NCBI GenBank assembly: GCA_038562555.1 | Contig: JBCFBK010000050.1 | Span: 1 to 43,337, forward strand | DNA from: JBCFBK01 sp038562555 | Lineage (GTDB): Bacteria; Bacteroidota; Bacteroidia; Bacteroidales; Prolixibacteraceae | Direction: 5' to 3' | Length of the DNA: 43,337 bases | In this document: positions 33,201 through 41,522 of the stretch, piece by piece | Layout of the letters: each line of letters opens with the position of its first letter | Position numbering within the stretch: position 1 is the stretch's first letter | Notes under the pieces: model-generated | Told to the model about the DNA's origin: nothing | The model's input: only the letters and a program-made list of their open reading frames with translations | Database searches by the model: none | Translations under genes and position numbers: made by a program

Positions 33201-34844
33201 ATGAATAAAGAAACATCCGACAACAGCCTTACCGGATTATACCGGAATGCGTTCCTTCAAAATCCCGATCTTAAGGCTTTTTCCGATTATGAAGGCAGCA
33301 GTTACACGTATGGGGAAGCTGCAGGACTGATTGGCAGGATCCATCAGTTTTTTGAACAGGGTAATATTATGCCTGGCGATAAGATCGCTTTGCTGGGAAG
33401 AAATTCCTCCAACTGGGCGATTGCTTTTTTGGCAATCGTGTCTTATGGCGCAGTTGCTGTGCCGGTTTTGCCCGACTTCAACCCGGTCGATATGCATCAT
33501 ATTGTCAATCATTCTGAATCACGCTTCATTTTTTTGGCTGATGCATTTCTGGATAAGCTGAACCTCAGTGAGTTGCCCGGTCTGGACGGGGCTGCGAGCC
33601 TTAGCGGCATGAGCAGGGTTTTTATGAAGACGACCGGACTGGCCGATGCGTGGGATCATACGGCGGGAACTGGCGGAAAATCTTCAGAGCCCTTGCAGCT
33701 AAAGCCGATCCCAATGGAGCAGTTGTGCGTGATCTCATACACCTCGGGAACGTCAGGCTTTACAAAAGGGGTTATGCTCTCGGCCGGCAGCCTGTATTCA
33801 AACCTGGTTTTTGCGCGGGAGCATATGCCGCTGAAAGCCGGCGACCGTATCGTCTCTTTTTTGCCAATGGCACATGTTTTTGGTCTGTTGTTTGAATTTT
33901 TGTTTCCCGCTACGGTAGGCTGTCATATCACATTCCTCACCAAAGCGCCCACGCCGCCGGTGATCGTGAAGGCTTTTAAGGAGGTGAAGCCGCGTCTGAT
34001 CCTCTCGGTGCCCCTGGTCATTGAAAAGATATACAAAAAGCAAATTCTGCCAAAGATCGAGACTCCTGTTATGCAGGTTCTTTTGAAAATTCCCGGTGTG
34101 GCAACGATCATCAGACGAAAGGTCAGGGAGAAACTGGTGGAGACTTTTGGCGGTGATTTTTTTGAAATCGTGATCGGAGGCGCTGCGCTTAACAGTGAGG
34201 TAGAGTCGTTCTTCAGGAAACTGAATTTTCCCTTCACCATTGGTTATGGAATGACCGAATGCGGGCCGCTCATTTCCTATGACGGGGCTAAGTCAACACG
34301 GCCGTTCTCGGCGGGAAAGCTGGTCGATCGCATGCAGGTGCGTATCGATTCTCCTGATCCTTATCACCAGGTGGGTGAAATCCTGGTGAAAGGCGATAAC
34401 GTGATGCTGGGGTATTATAAGAATGAAGAAGCCACCCGCCAGGCTATTGATGACGATGGCTGGCTGCATACCGGCGACCTGGGAGTAATTGACCATGATC
34501 ATTATATTTACATCAAAGGCCGTTGTAAAAATATGCTGCTTGGGCCGTCGGGACAAAATATTTATCCGGAGGAAATCGAAATCAAGCTGTCCAATCTGCC
34601 TTTTGTTGCTGAATGCGTTGTGGTTGAAAGGGAAGCAAAACTGGTTGGGCTGGTATTCGCGGATGCTGAAGGTATGCAGGAACACAAGATCGGCCCGGAA
34701 CGGCTTTTGGAAATTATGGAAGCAAACCTTCGCGCAGTAAACAAAGACCTGCCGAAATATAGTCAGCTCAGCCGGATTGAGCTGGTTAACAGTGAATTTG
34801 AGAAAACGCCGAAAAGAAACATCAAACGATACAAATACCTGTAG
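33201..34844 (+). CDS. AMP-forming acyl-CoA synthetase/ligase (long-chain type)
   Basis: 547 residues of the ANL adenylate-forming superfamily: P-loop-like ISYTSGTSGFTKGVMLS, the A5 motif GYGMTECGP, A7 LHTGDLG, A8 hinge YIKGRCKNMLLGPSGQNIYP and a C-terminal Lys region EKTPKRNIKRYKYL. It activates a carboxylic acid, probably a fatty acid, to acyl-AMP and then acyl-CoA at the cytoplasmic membrane face. No signal peptide. It follows the aldo/keto reductase closely. Substrate chain length is not readable. Downstream are low-complexity repeats, then rimM. Confidence 0.9.
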   Translation: MNKETSDNSLTGLYRNAFLQNPDLKAFSDYEGSSYTYGEAAGLIGRIHQFFEQGNIMPGDKIALLGRNSSNWAIAFLAIVSYGAVAVPVLPDFNPVDMHHIVNHSESRFIFLADAFLDKLNLSELPGLDGAASLSGMSRVFMKTTGLADAWDHTAGTGGKSSEPLQLKPIPMEQLCVISYTSGTSGFTKGVMLSAGSLYSNLVFAREHMPLKAGDRIVSFLPMAHVFGLLFEFLFPATVGCHITFLTKAPTPPVIVKAFKEVKPRLILSVPLVIEKIYKKQILPKIETPVMQVLLKIPGVATIIRRKVREKLVETFGGDFFEIVIGGAALNSEVESFFRKLNFPFTIGYGMTECGPLISYDGAKSTRPFSAGKLVDRMQVRIDSPDPYHQVGEILVKGDNVMLGYYKNEEATRQAIDDDGWLHTGDLGVIDHDHYIYIKGRCKNMLLGPSGQNIYPEEIEIKLSNLPFVAECVVVEREAKLVGLVFADAEGMQEHKIGPERLLEIMEANLRAVNKDLPKYSQLSRIELVNSEFEKTPKRNIKRYKYL

Positions 34845-34847
34845 TCA

Positions 34848-34925
34848 TGAGTCACGAGTAGCGAGCAGTCAGTAAAAGAGACTCACGACTATCTTGAATT
34901 TTTATTCACGGCTCACGACTTGCTA
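34848..34925. repeat. Degenerate intergenic repeat of TCACGA/GTCACGAG units
   Basis: Repeated short units (GAGTCACGAG, GACTCACGACT, GGCTCACGACT) in both orientations, with AGTAGCGAG and CTTGCTACT able to pair across the segment. Similar units occur at 20470-20505 and near 5140. They resemble decaying, possibly structured intergenic repeats. Confidence 0.5.
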
Positions 34926-34939
34926 CTAATAACTTTCAT

Positions 34940-34947
34940 TATTTTTG
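34940..34947 (+). promoter_or_regulatory. Promoter -7 element for rimM
   Basis: TATTTTTG fits TAnnTTTG and ends only 5 bases before the proposed ATG, predicting a leaderless or nearly leaderless mRNA. Confidence 0.5.
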
Positions 34948-34952
34948 TGTCC

Positions 34953-35492
34953 ATGGAAACAGAAACGATACCCCGGAACGATTGTCTTCAGATAGGCTAT
35001 CTGCAAAAACCACATGGCGTAAAAGGTGAAGTGGTTTTAAAGTTTCAACCTGAGTTTGGTGCAAGTCTGGAGCAGGAACCCGTTCTCCTGATAGAGATTG
35101 ACGGTCTGCTGGTTCCTTTTTTTCCGGAGCAGGAAGGGGTCCGGTTTCGCACCGCCGAGACGGTGATGGTGAAGTTCAGGTGGATCGATGATGAAGTCCA
35201 TGCCCGGCAGATTTGCGGTTCAGTCGTTTATCTGAAGAAGGAAGACCGGATTGATGACGGAGGTGAAATGTCCCTGCATGAGCTGACCGGATTTCAGTTG
35301 ACCGATGAGAAACTTGGCACGATTGGTGTGATTGAACAGGTTGACGATTACGGAGGCAATCTGGTAGCTCAGCTGACTTATAACGGCAGGGAAGTGCTCG
35401 TCCCGGTCAGTGAAGATCTGATCACCGGATTTGACGCCGATCGGAAAGTAATCAGGATGAGGTGTCCTGACGGAATTTTTGATTTAAATTAA
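34953..35492 (+). CDS. rimM: Ribosome maturation factor RimM
   Basis: About 179 residues. Start at METETIPRND; upstream codons to 34920 overlap the promoter box. N-terminal beta barrel with the family motif IGYLQKPHGVKGEVVLKF, and C-terminal PRC-barrel (LTDEKLGTIGVIEQVDDYGG, EVLVPVSEDLI). RimM binds the 30S head and S19 and helps 16S rRNA processing. Length is normal. The usual partners trmD/rplS/rpsP are not adjacent here, so it stands alone. Confidence 0.93.
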   Translation: METETIPRNDCLQIGYLQKPHGVKGEVVLKFQPEFGASLEQEPVLLIEIDGLLVPFFPEQEGVRFRTAETVMVKFRWIDDEVHARQICGSVVYLKKEDRIDDGGEMSLHELTGFQLTDEKLGTIGVIEQVDDYGGNLVAQLTYNGREVLVPVSEDLITGFDADRKVIRMRCPDGIFDLN

Positions 35493-35570
35493 ACATTCAT
35501 GCAACATTCGGTAAAGAATGCAGTCTTTTCCGGGTAAGCGTGCAGATAATCAGAAACAGAAAACAAACAG

Positions 35571-36284
35571 ATGAAGACAAAATTGACAACTATTTTCGCT
35601 CTGATCGCCTTACTTGCGGGCATTCAGGGCGTTCAGGCGGCTGAAGAAAAGCGCGAAGTAGCCGCTTTTTCAGGAATTTCACTTCGCATCCCCGCAACAG
35701 TGTACATTTCGCAGGGAGATAAACAAGCGATCGAGATCGTGGCAAAGGAATCCGCGCTGGAGCAGATCATTACCGAAGTCAACGACCGTGAACTGGTTAT
35801 TCGCTTTCCGGGTAAAAGTTATGTCTGGAAAGATTTTACACCCGGGAAAATTGAAATTTTCATTACAGTACCGGAAATAGACCGTTTATCGGTTGCCGGT
35901 TCGGGTGACATTATCGGCGACGGACCAGTCAAATCGCGCATTGTTGATCTGACCATAAGTGGCAGTGGCAAGCTGATCCTTGGCGATCTGACGGCCGAAC
36001 GGGTGAAGGTATCGATCTCAGGAAGCGGCGACATGGAACTTAGCGGTACCGGAGAAGCGGTCGATCTGGGTATTATCATATCGGGATCGGGGAATTTTAA
36101 GGGAATCGGTTTTGCTGCCGAAGATGTGAATGTAAAGATTGCCGGTTCGGGCGATGCCACTGTACATGCTGTCAAGTCCCTGAAAGTTCGAACGGCAGGT
36201 TCGGGCGATGTTAATTATAAGGGGAATCCGGCCATCGACCAATCGATACTCGGATCGGGCAAGGTCGTGGAATACTCCAAATGA
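35571..36284 (+). CDS. Secreted DUF2807 (head-GIN) beta-helix protein
   Basis: 237 residues with signal peptide (KTKLTTIFALIALLAGIQGV, then QAAEE). The body is a DUF2807 domain: FSGISLRIPATVYISQGDKQ followed by repeated G-S-G-[DKN] turns (VAGSGDI, ISGSGKL, ISGSGDM, ISGSGNF, IAGSGDA, TAGSGDV, LGSGKV), each about 17-24 residues apart, which form a right-handed beta-helix-like stack. Probably periplasmic or outer-membrane associated; function unknown. It is convergent with the tsaC-like gene, with only 3 bases between stops. Confidence 0.85.
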   Translation: MKTKLTTIFALIALLAGIQGVQAAEEKREVAAFSGISLRIPATVYISQGDKQAIEIVAKESALEQIITEVNDRELVIRFPGKSYVWKDFTPGKIEIFITVPEIDRLSVAGSGDIIGDGPVKSRIVDLTISGSGKLILGDLTAERVKVSISGSGDMELSGTGEAVDLGIIISGSGNFKGIGFAAEDVNVKIAGSGDATVHAVKSLKVRTAGSGDVNYKGNPAIDQSILGSGKVVEYSK

Positions 36285-36287
36285 CGA

Positions 36288-36851
36288 TCAGTTTCTGAGA
36301 ATTTCGATCTCGCCGCCAACGCCAAGCTTGATAATACTTGACGGAGAGGCCGGAGCCAGCTCGTCCTGACGGTATTTTACCTCATAATCGACGGCCTCCC
36401 TGATTTCAGGGCTGATAGCGGCAAAGGTTGCAGGCGAAGCTTCACCGCTGATGTTCGCTGAAGTCGATACGATCGGTTTCCTGAAGCGTTGAATCAGTTG
36501 CCGGGTGAAGCTTTCGCCTGTAATCCGGATTCCGATGGTGCCATCTGCAGCGATCAGATTAGCGGCCAGGTTTTTGGCTCCGGGATAAATGATTGTCAGG
36601 GGCTTGTCGCTCACTTCGATCAGGTCATAGGCAATGCGTGGTACCTCTTCCATATACCGTTCGAGCAGGTTTATATTCTCCATCAGCACCAGCATGCTTT
36701 TGGAATCACTGCGCTTTTTTATGCGGTAAATCCTGGCAACAGCTTCTTCGTTGGTGGCGTCACAACCCAGTCCCCAGATCGTATCGGTGGGATAAAGGAT
36801 AACGCCTCCGTTGCGCAATACATCCAACGCTTTCTTCAGATCCTCTTCCAT
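36288..36851 (-). CDS. tsaC: Threonylcarbamoyl-AMP synthase (TsaC/YrdC/Sua5 family)
   Basis: About 187 residues from the ATG giving MEEDLKKALDVLRNGG; the frame is open to 36977 but that part overlaps lysA and has no family similarity. YrdC domain motifs: GGVILYPTDTIWGLGCDATN, RIYRIKKRSDSKSMLVLM and KPIVSTSANISGEASP. The enzyme makes threonylcarbamoyl-AMP from threonine, bicarbonate and ATP for t6A37 of ANN-decoding tRNAs. It is the short TsaC form without the extra Sua5 domain. It starts 32 bases after the lysA stop on the same strand. Confidence 0.92.
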   Translation of the reverse strand: MEEDLKKALDVLRNGGVILYPTDTIWGLGCDATNEEAVARIYRIKKRSDSKSMLVLMENINLLERYMEEVPRIAYDLIEVSDKPLTIIYPGAKNLAANLIAADGTIGIRITGESFTRQLIQRFRKPIVSTSANISGEASPATFAAISPEIREAVDYEVKYRQDELAPASPSSIIKLGVGGEIEILRN

Positions 36852-36882
36852 ATTTTCCGTTTTCCGGCCTCCGTTCTCCGTT

Positions 36883-38145
36883 TTATTTGAAATCAGGCAA
36901 CGCATCAAAATTGAGTGTGGCAAAATAATCATCCAGGGTTTCAGCCCGTCTGATCTGCACAACATCGCCATTTTCACGCAACAGGAGTTCAGACGACCTC
37001 AGTTTCCCGTTATAGTTAAATCCCATGGAGTGTCCGTGTGCCCCGGTATCATGAATGACAATGATATCGCCCTGTTCCAGTTCCGGCAGGAACCGGTTTA
37101 TGGCAAACTTGTCGTTGTTCTCGCAGAGCGAACCCGTCACATCATACAGGAAGGTATGAGGCCGGTCTTCTTTCCCCAATACCGAAATATGATGATAAGC
37201 GCCATACAGCGCCGGGCGCATCAGATTAGCCATGCACGAATCGAGTCCGGCATACTTTTTATAGGTTTCCTTGATATGCAGGACCTCTGATACGAGAAAA
37301 CCGAAGGGACCCGTAATGGCTCTTCCCGATTCAAAAAAAATCTTCAGCGGATCCAGTCCGTTGGCCGCGATTAACTGATTGTATAGTTCTCTGATCCCGT
37401 CGCTGACCCGGTTCAGGTCGACCGGTTTATGTTCGCTTTTATACGGAATACCGATCCCGCCGCCCAGATTGGCAAATTCGAAACAGATACCTGTTTCGCG
37501 GGATATTTCAACTATCAGTTCAAAGACAATCCCGGCGGTTTCCACAAAATAGTCCGCGTCCAGTTCGTTCGAGGCAACCATGGTGTGAATACCGAAACGT
37601 TTAACCCCTTTCTCTTTCAGCATGCGGTAACCTTCGAAAAGCTGCTCGCGCGTAAAGCCGTATTTTGATTCCTGCGGATTGCCGATAATGACATTGCCTT
37701 CTTTCAGCGCTCCAGGATTATAGCGCAGACAAATCAACTCAGGTAAGCCTGCATGTTTTTCCAGGTATTCGATGTGTTTGATATCATCGAGATTAATAAT
37801 TGCGCCGAGTTCAACAGCCTTGGCAAACTCATCGGCGGGCGTATCGTTCGAGGTAAACATGATTTCTTCGCCGCGCATGCCGACACGTTCCGCAAGCACC
37901 AGCTCTGCCATCGAACTGCAGTCGATCCCTAATCCCTCCCCGCGCAGGATTTTCATCAGGAATGGGTTCGGAGCTGACTTGATGGCGTAATACTCCTTAA
38001 ATCCCGTGTTCCATGAAAACGCCGCGTTAAATTTGCGCGCGTACTCCCGCATGCCTTTTTCATCATAAATATGAAAAGGCGTGGGATATTCTTTTCTGAT
38101 TTGTTCAATTTGTCCTTTCGTGAAAGGTAATTTTTTCCCGATCAT
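36883..38145 (-). CDS. lysA: Diaminopimelate decarboxylase (Bacteroidota-type group IV PLP decarboxylase)
   Basis: About 420 residues. I start at ATG 38145 after AGGAAAGC; the open TTG at 38172 lies within the promoter box. PLP-binding Lys in YYAIKSAPNPF, GLGIDCSSMAELVLAE, glycine loop ANLGGGIGIPY, ESGRAITGPFG, and the active-site segment VTGSLCENNDKFA. The classical HIGSQ motif reads GIHTMVASNE, a variant I recall from Bacteroidota and relatives, so this is an accepted LysA branch. It converts meso-diaminopimelate to lysine. It is upstream of tsaC and downstream of a dapF homologue on the same strand. Confidence 0.88.
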   Translation of the reverse strand: MIGKKLPFTKGQIEQIRKEYPTPFHIYDEKGMREYARKFNAAFSWNTGFKEYYAIKSAPNPFLMKILRGEGLGIDCSSMAELVLAERVGMRGEEIMFTSNDTPADEFAKAVELGAIINLDDIKHIEYLEKHAGLPELICLRYNPGALKEGNVIIGNPQESKYGFTREQLFEGYRMLKEKGVKRFGIHTMVASNELDADYFVETAGIVFELIVEISRETGICFEFANLGGGIGIPYKSEHKPVDLNRVSDGIRELYNQLIAANGLDPLKIFFESGRAITGPFGFLVSEVLHIKETYKKYAGLDSCMANLMRPALYGAYHHISVLGKEDRPHTFLYDVTGSLCENNDKFAINRFLPELEQGDIIVIHDTGAHGHSMGFNYNGKLRSSELLLRENGDVVQIRRAETLDDYFATLNFDALPDFK

Positions 38146-38169
38146 GCTTTCCTGATTTTGTAGCGTGGG

Positions 38170-38177
38170 CAAATATA
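38170..38177 (-). promoter_or_regulatory. Promoter -7 element for lysA
   Basis: Minus-strand TATATTTG, exact TAnnTTTG, 24 bases before ATG 38145. It rules out the TTG start at 38172. Confidence 0.55.
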
Positions 38178-38206
38178 AGAAATAAAAAAAGCCCCTTTTC
38201 TTTTAA

Positions 38207-38235
38207 TCCGTTATTCACACTGCTCAATTAACGGA
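38207..38235 (-). terminator. Hairpin after dapF homologue, weak terminator
   Basis: TCCGTTA / TAACGGA, a 7-bp perfect stem with a 15-base loop, 30 bases past the dapF-like stop. There is no strong U-tract directly after it; a T-rich run comes further on. Confidence 0.35.
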
Positions 38236-38264
38236 GAATTGATATCCTTCCGGCGCATAAAGAA

Positions 38265-39128
38265 CTAGCCGGCTAATTCTTCCAGAAGCTCCGGACTGAA
38301 GTGTCCTGTTGCTATTTCCCTGACCTCACCGGTCATATGGATCTGCCAGTCGGGGTCAATTTCAAGTTTTAATTCTCCTCCTGGCATGCTGATGGTCACC
38401 TTGCGGTTGGTCAGTCCTTTTTTTACCATCATTGCAGCTACAGCACTCGATGAGCTTCCGGACGCCAGCGTGTAACCCGCTCCGCGTTCCCAGATCAGAA
38501 TTTCAACCAGCTCCGGCGAAACGACCCGGGCAAACTGCACATTAATCCGGTTTGGGAACATGGGGTGATTTTCGATCTGTGGACCATATTCCCTGATCTC
38601 CTCAGGCACGAGTTCCTTTTTTAAAATAACACAATGCGGATTTCCGACAGAAACGCAGTTGATCAGGTAATTCCTGCCATTCAGCTTCAGCTCTTCGTCC
38701 AAACATTCGGATTGTTGACTTTTAACCGGTATTTTTTCAGGTTCAAAGATCGGTTTACCCATGTCGATCCGGATGGTGCGGGCTTTTTCTTTTTCTGTTT
38801 CAATCACTTCGGCGCTGACAACTCCTCCGGGCGTGTCGATCGAAAATGACCGGGCCCGGGTGTAGCCATGGTCAAAAAGGTACTTGGCGAAAATCCGGAG
38901 ACCGTTCCCGCTTTTTTCTGCTTCCGATCCGTCGGGGTTCAGGATACGCAGGCCAAAATCAGCTTTTGGGGTTTCAACCAGGGCCAGAATGCCATCGGAG
39001 CCAAGTCCGTAGTGAACGTCACAGATCTTCTGTATGTTTTTCTCAGTCAGCTCAAACCCGATGTCACGACTGTTAACGACCAGGTAATCATTGCCGAGTC
39101 CGTGCGATTTTACAAAAAAATTCCTCAT
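38265..39128 (-). CDS. Diaminopimelate epimerase homologue with both catalytic Cys replaced by Ser
   Basis: 287 residues with the DapF fold twice repeated: FFVKSHGLGNDYLVVNSRDI, GLGSDGIL, RILNPDGSEAEKSGNGLR, VSVGNPHCVIL, NRINVQFARV and WERGAGYTLASGSSSSAV. In known DapF the two catalytic bases are Cys in the CGNG and ACGTG motifs; here the codons give Ser73 (AGC) and Ser223 (TCC). All surrounding substrate-binding residues (Asn, Gly-rich loops) are largely kept. It may epimerise with altered chemistry, or act on another substrate, or bind only. It lies beside lysA, supporting a diaminopimelate role. Length is normal. I withhold the symbol dapF because of the substitutions. Confidence 0.8.
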   Translation of the reverse strand: MRNFFVKSHGLGNDYLVVNSRDIGFELTEKNIQKICDVHYGLGSDGILALVETPKADFGLRILNPDGSEAEKSGNGLRIFAKYLFDHGYTRARSFSIDTPGGVVSAEVIETEKEKARTIRIDMGKPIFEPEKIPVKSQQSECLDEELKLNGRNYLINCVSVGNPHCVILKKELVPEEIREYGPQIENHPMFPNRINVQFARVVSPELVEILIWERGAGYTLASGSSSSAVAAMMVKKGLTNRKVTISMPGGELKLEIDPDWQIHMTGEVREIATGHFSPELLEELAG

Positions 39129-39152
39129 GCCTTACTTCGATTTATTATTTTT

Positions 39153-39160
39153 CAAAGTTA
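39153..39160 (-). promoter_or_regulatory. Promoter -7 element for dapF homologue
   Basis: Minus-strand TAACTTTG fits TAnnTTTG, 24 bases before the ATG. Upstream TTTG spacing is not ideal. Confidence 0.4.
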
Positions 39161-39210
39161 CAAATTTTAGGGGAAGTGATTCGCTGCGGGAAGGCGGAAT
39201 ACAACATGCA

Positions 39211-40743
39211 CTAACGGTAATCCCCGCAATAAGTGACCTGCCCCTCACTGAGCATGATCATCTTATTCACACAAGCCGGGATTTCCTCCCGGAGATGAGT
39301 GACGTATATTAACGTGGTGTTCAAATGGGTACAGAACAGATTCAGCAACTGCAGAAAATAACTGGTTTGCGCGTGATCCAGTCCCTGACAAGGCTCGTCC
39401 AGGATCAGCAGTGACGGTGATTTGATCAGGGCCCTTACCAGCAACAGAGAACGTTGTTGTCCGAGCGAGACCTGATTGTACGGCCGGTCTTTGAGGTGAT
39501 CAAGCTTCAGCACGGAAAGCCAGTTCGCGGTCCGCTCCTGTTGCAGGTCGGTTGGCGGCGATGTAAATCCGATTTCATCTCTGAATCCGGATAAAATGAC
39601 CTCCCCGCACGTGAGGGAATCATACCGGGGGGCTTTATGGCGGAGTCCGGGGATGGTATTGGAAATACCTTCACCGCGCATAAAGTAGAGGTGCAATTCG
39701 GGCGAAATAAAGCCAATGCGCTTTTTAATATCCCAGATGCTTTCACCGCTGCCGCGCTTTCGGTCGAACAAGAGCAGATCATTGACATAGCCCTGGGGAT
39801 TATCGGCGGTGACCAGACTGAGAAGCGTCGTTTTCCCGGCACCATTGGGCCCAAGCAGTGCCCACCTTTCCCCGCTTTTTACATGCCAGTTGATATTTTT
39901 CAAGATCTCCTTTCCGCCGATCGTCACATTCACCTGATTCATGCGGATCATGCTGACGAATTGTTCTTTGACAGGGGTTAACAGTTGGGAAAGGCGTTCG
40001 TCATGGATCCCAGGTTCAATCCGGTCGGCGCGTTCCGCGGGAACATAGCGTTCACGCCGGGTAAACCGGGAAATGCGCCCCTTGTCAAGTTCCAGAACCT
40101 GATGCATGTATTCGGGGATATGCGCTGCATCACAGACGATCACCAGCGTGAGCCCCGCTTCCATCTGTTTTTCCAACAGGCCTGCCAGATTTTCACGGGC
40201 AGCAGTATCGAGACCGGTAAAAGGTTGATCAAGGATCAGCAGGTCCGGGTTTTCAAGCAGTGCGGCTGCCAGTTGAGTCCTTTTTCTTTCACCGTTACTC
40301 AATTGAAGGAGCCTGGTTTCTGCCAGCACCGAAAGGTGCATCCGCTCCATAATGGCCTCTACGGCAGTTTCGTCTTCAGACGAAGACGTCCCGGCCTGGA
40401 TTTTGAATAAATATTCCCTGACACCCGGCGTACTTTCCATACCCTGGTTTTCATAACGCTGCCCATAGTAGGTGCTTCGTTTTCCGGATAACGACATGAA
40501 CTGGTCCTGCTGATTTACGATCACCCGTTTCAGTTCAGGACTGACTGATAACACGCCTTCGTCAGGAAGAATCATTCCTGCGAGAATCCGTGCAAGTGTC
40601 GTTTTTCCGCTTCCCGAGCCGCCGGTAAGGGCCAGCGATTCCCCTTTTTTGAGAACCAGGCTGATGTTTTTCAGCATAAAAGAAACGCTGCATTTGAACG
40701 ACAGGTTCTCTGCCGATAATAATTCATCCGGATGATCTGGCAT
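39211..40743 (-). CDS. ModF-like twin-domain ABC ATPase with a degenerate first domain
   Basis: 510 residues, no membrane segments, two ABC domains. Domain 1: Walker A GGSGSGKTT (41-49), signature LSNGERKR, Walker B LLILDQPFTGLD, in which the catalytic Glu is Gln173. Domain 2: Walker A GPNGAGKTT, signature VSLGQQRS, intact Walker B LLILDEPCQGLD and H-loop VTHLREEIP. The layout matches E. coli ModF (PhrA), a cytoplasmic protein linked to molybdate transport clusters but of unproven function. No permease is nearby. Asymmetric NBDs suggest one hydrolysing and one structural site. It has its own promoter box just upstream. Confidence 0.85.
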   Translation of the reverse strand: MPDHPDELLSAENLSFKCSVSFMLKNISLVLKKGESLALTGGSGSGKTTLARILAGMILPDEGVLSVSPELKRVIVNQQDQFMSLSGKRSTYYGQRYENQGMESTPGVREYLFKIQAGTSSSEDETAVEAIMERMHLSVLAETRLLQLSNGERKRTQLAAALLENPDLLILDQPFTGLDTAARENLAGLLEKQMEAGLTLVIVCDAAHIPEYMHQVLELDKGRISRFTRRERYVPAERADRIEPGIHDERLSQLLTPVKEQFVSMIRMNQVNVTIGGKEILKNINWHVKSGERWALLGPNGAGKTTLLSLVTADNPQGYVNDLLLFDRKRGSGESIWDIKKRIGFISPELHLYFMRGEGISNTIPGLRHKAPRYDSLTCGEVILSGFRDEIGFTSPPTDLQQERTANWLSVLKLDHLKDRPYNQVSLGQQRSLLLVRALIKSPSLLILDEPCQGLDHAQTSYFLQLLNLFCTHLNTTLIYVTHLREEIPACVNKMIMLSEGQVTYCGDYR

Positions 40744-40758
40744 AAGCTGTTATTTTTG

Positions 40759-40766
40759 CAAATATA
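40759..40766 (-). promoter_or_regulatory. Promoter -7 element for the ABC ATPase gene
   Basis: Minus-strand TATATTTG, exact consensus, 15 bases before ATG 40743, predicting a leader of under ten bases. Confidence 0.5.
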
Positions 40767-40783
40767 ACCAGATCGCGAAAATA

Positions 40784-40811
40784 AGAGGCCTCACCATTCG
40801 GAGAAGCCTCT
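40784..40811 (-). terminator. Weak terminator-like hairpin after the TonB gene
   Basis: Minus-strand AGAGGC / GCCTCT stem followed by TTATTTTC, 21 bases beyond the TonB stop. The stem is short and the loop is 16 bases. Confidence 0.35.
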
Positions 40812-40832
40812 GAGTAAAAAGAAACGGATGTT

Positions 40833-41522
40833 TTATTGTTGCAGGGTGAAATTAATGGGAACGCTGTACTGGACGCGAACCGCTTTACCTCCCTGCTTTC
40901 CGGGCTTCCAGGAAGGAAGGGTGCTGATCACGCGGATCGCCTCCTTGTCGAGCGACTGGTCGACACCCCGGAGGATGCGGGCATCTGAAACATGGCCGTC
41001 CTTGCCAACAACGAAGGTGACATAAACTTTACCCTGGATGTTGTTTTCCTGAGCAATAACGGGATACCTGATTGCATTCGCCAAAAAGTGTCGCAGCGCC
41101 ATCTCTCCTCCCGGAAATTCAGGCATTTCATCCACTGAAATGAAAATGCCGGAGTCTTCTTCTGTATCTTTCTTTCTTCCCATGTCAAGGATCGGTGTGA
41201 TATTGATCATGGTTTCTTCATCGGCACCCGAATCCTCAATTTCAGGATCTTCGCTGGTTTCTGTGTCATCAGTAACAATATTTAGAATTTCAATCACAGG
41301 CCTTTGAGGTTCGGGGATACGCTCCGGTTCGGGGCGTGTGATAGGGATCAAGTCCGTTTCCGCTTCCTGAAAGACCACTTGTCCGAGTGGCTCTGCCTTA
41401 ACGATCGGGGAACTCCATTCAAAGGCAGCATAGGTAACTCCAAGCGCCAGAACGAAACCGATCTCCAGAAAATAGCGGTGATAATGTTCCAGATCAACCT
41501 GCGGATATTTTTTTATTTCCAT
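40833..41522 (-). CDS. TonB-family energy transducer
   Basis: 229 residues: one N-terminal membrane helix (about 17-36, YFLEIGFVLALGVTYAAFEW), a Pro/Glu-rich periplasmic linker (ITRPEPERIPEPQRPVIEIL, about 55-130) and a C-terminal TonB domain (about 130-229) with PEFPGGEMALRHFLANAIRY, VYVTFVVGKDGHVSDARILR and LPSWKPGKQGGKAVRVQYSV. It would carry proton-motive-force energy from ExbBD to TonB-dependent receptors such as the SusC above. The exbB/exbD genes are not in the window. The PGG and the YPxxAxExxIxGxVxVxFxV pattern is characteristic of Bacteroidota TonB. It stands alone with its own upstream region. Confidence 0.93.
   Translation of the reverse strand: MEIKKYPQVDLEHYHRYFLEIGFVLALGVTYAAFEWSSPIVKAEPLGQVVFQEAETDLIPITRPEPERIPEPQRPVIEILNIVTDDTETSEDPEIEDSGADEETMINITPILDMGRKKDTEEDSGIFISVDEMPEFPGGEMALRHFLANAIRYPVIAQENNIQGKVYVTFVVGKDGHVSDARILRGVDQSLDKEAIRVISTLPSWKPGKQGGKAVRVQYSVPINFTLQQ

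Noticed and set aside
35880..36260. Regularly spaced GGTTCGGGCGA-like units, CRISPR-like at first sight
   Set aside because: They encode the G-S-G-D turns of the DUF2807 protein; spacing and sequence vary with codons and there is no array or cas gene.
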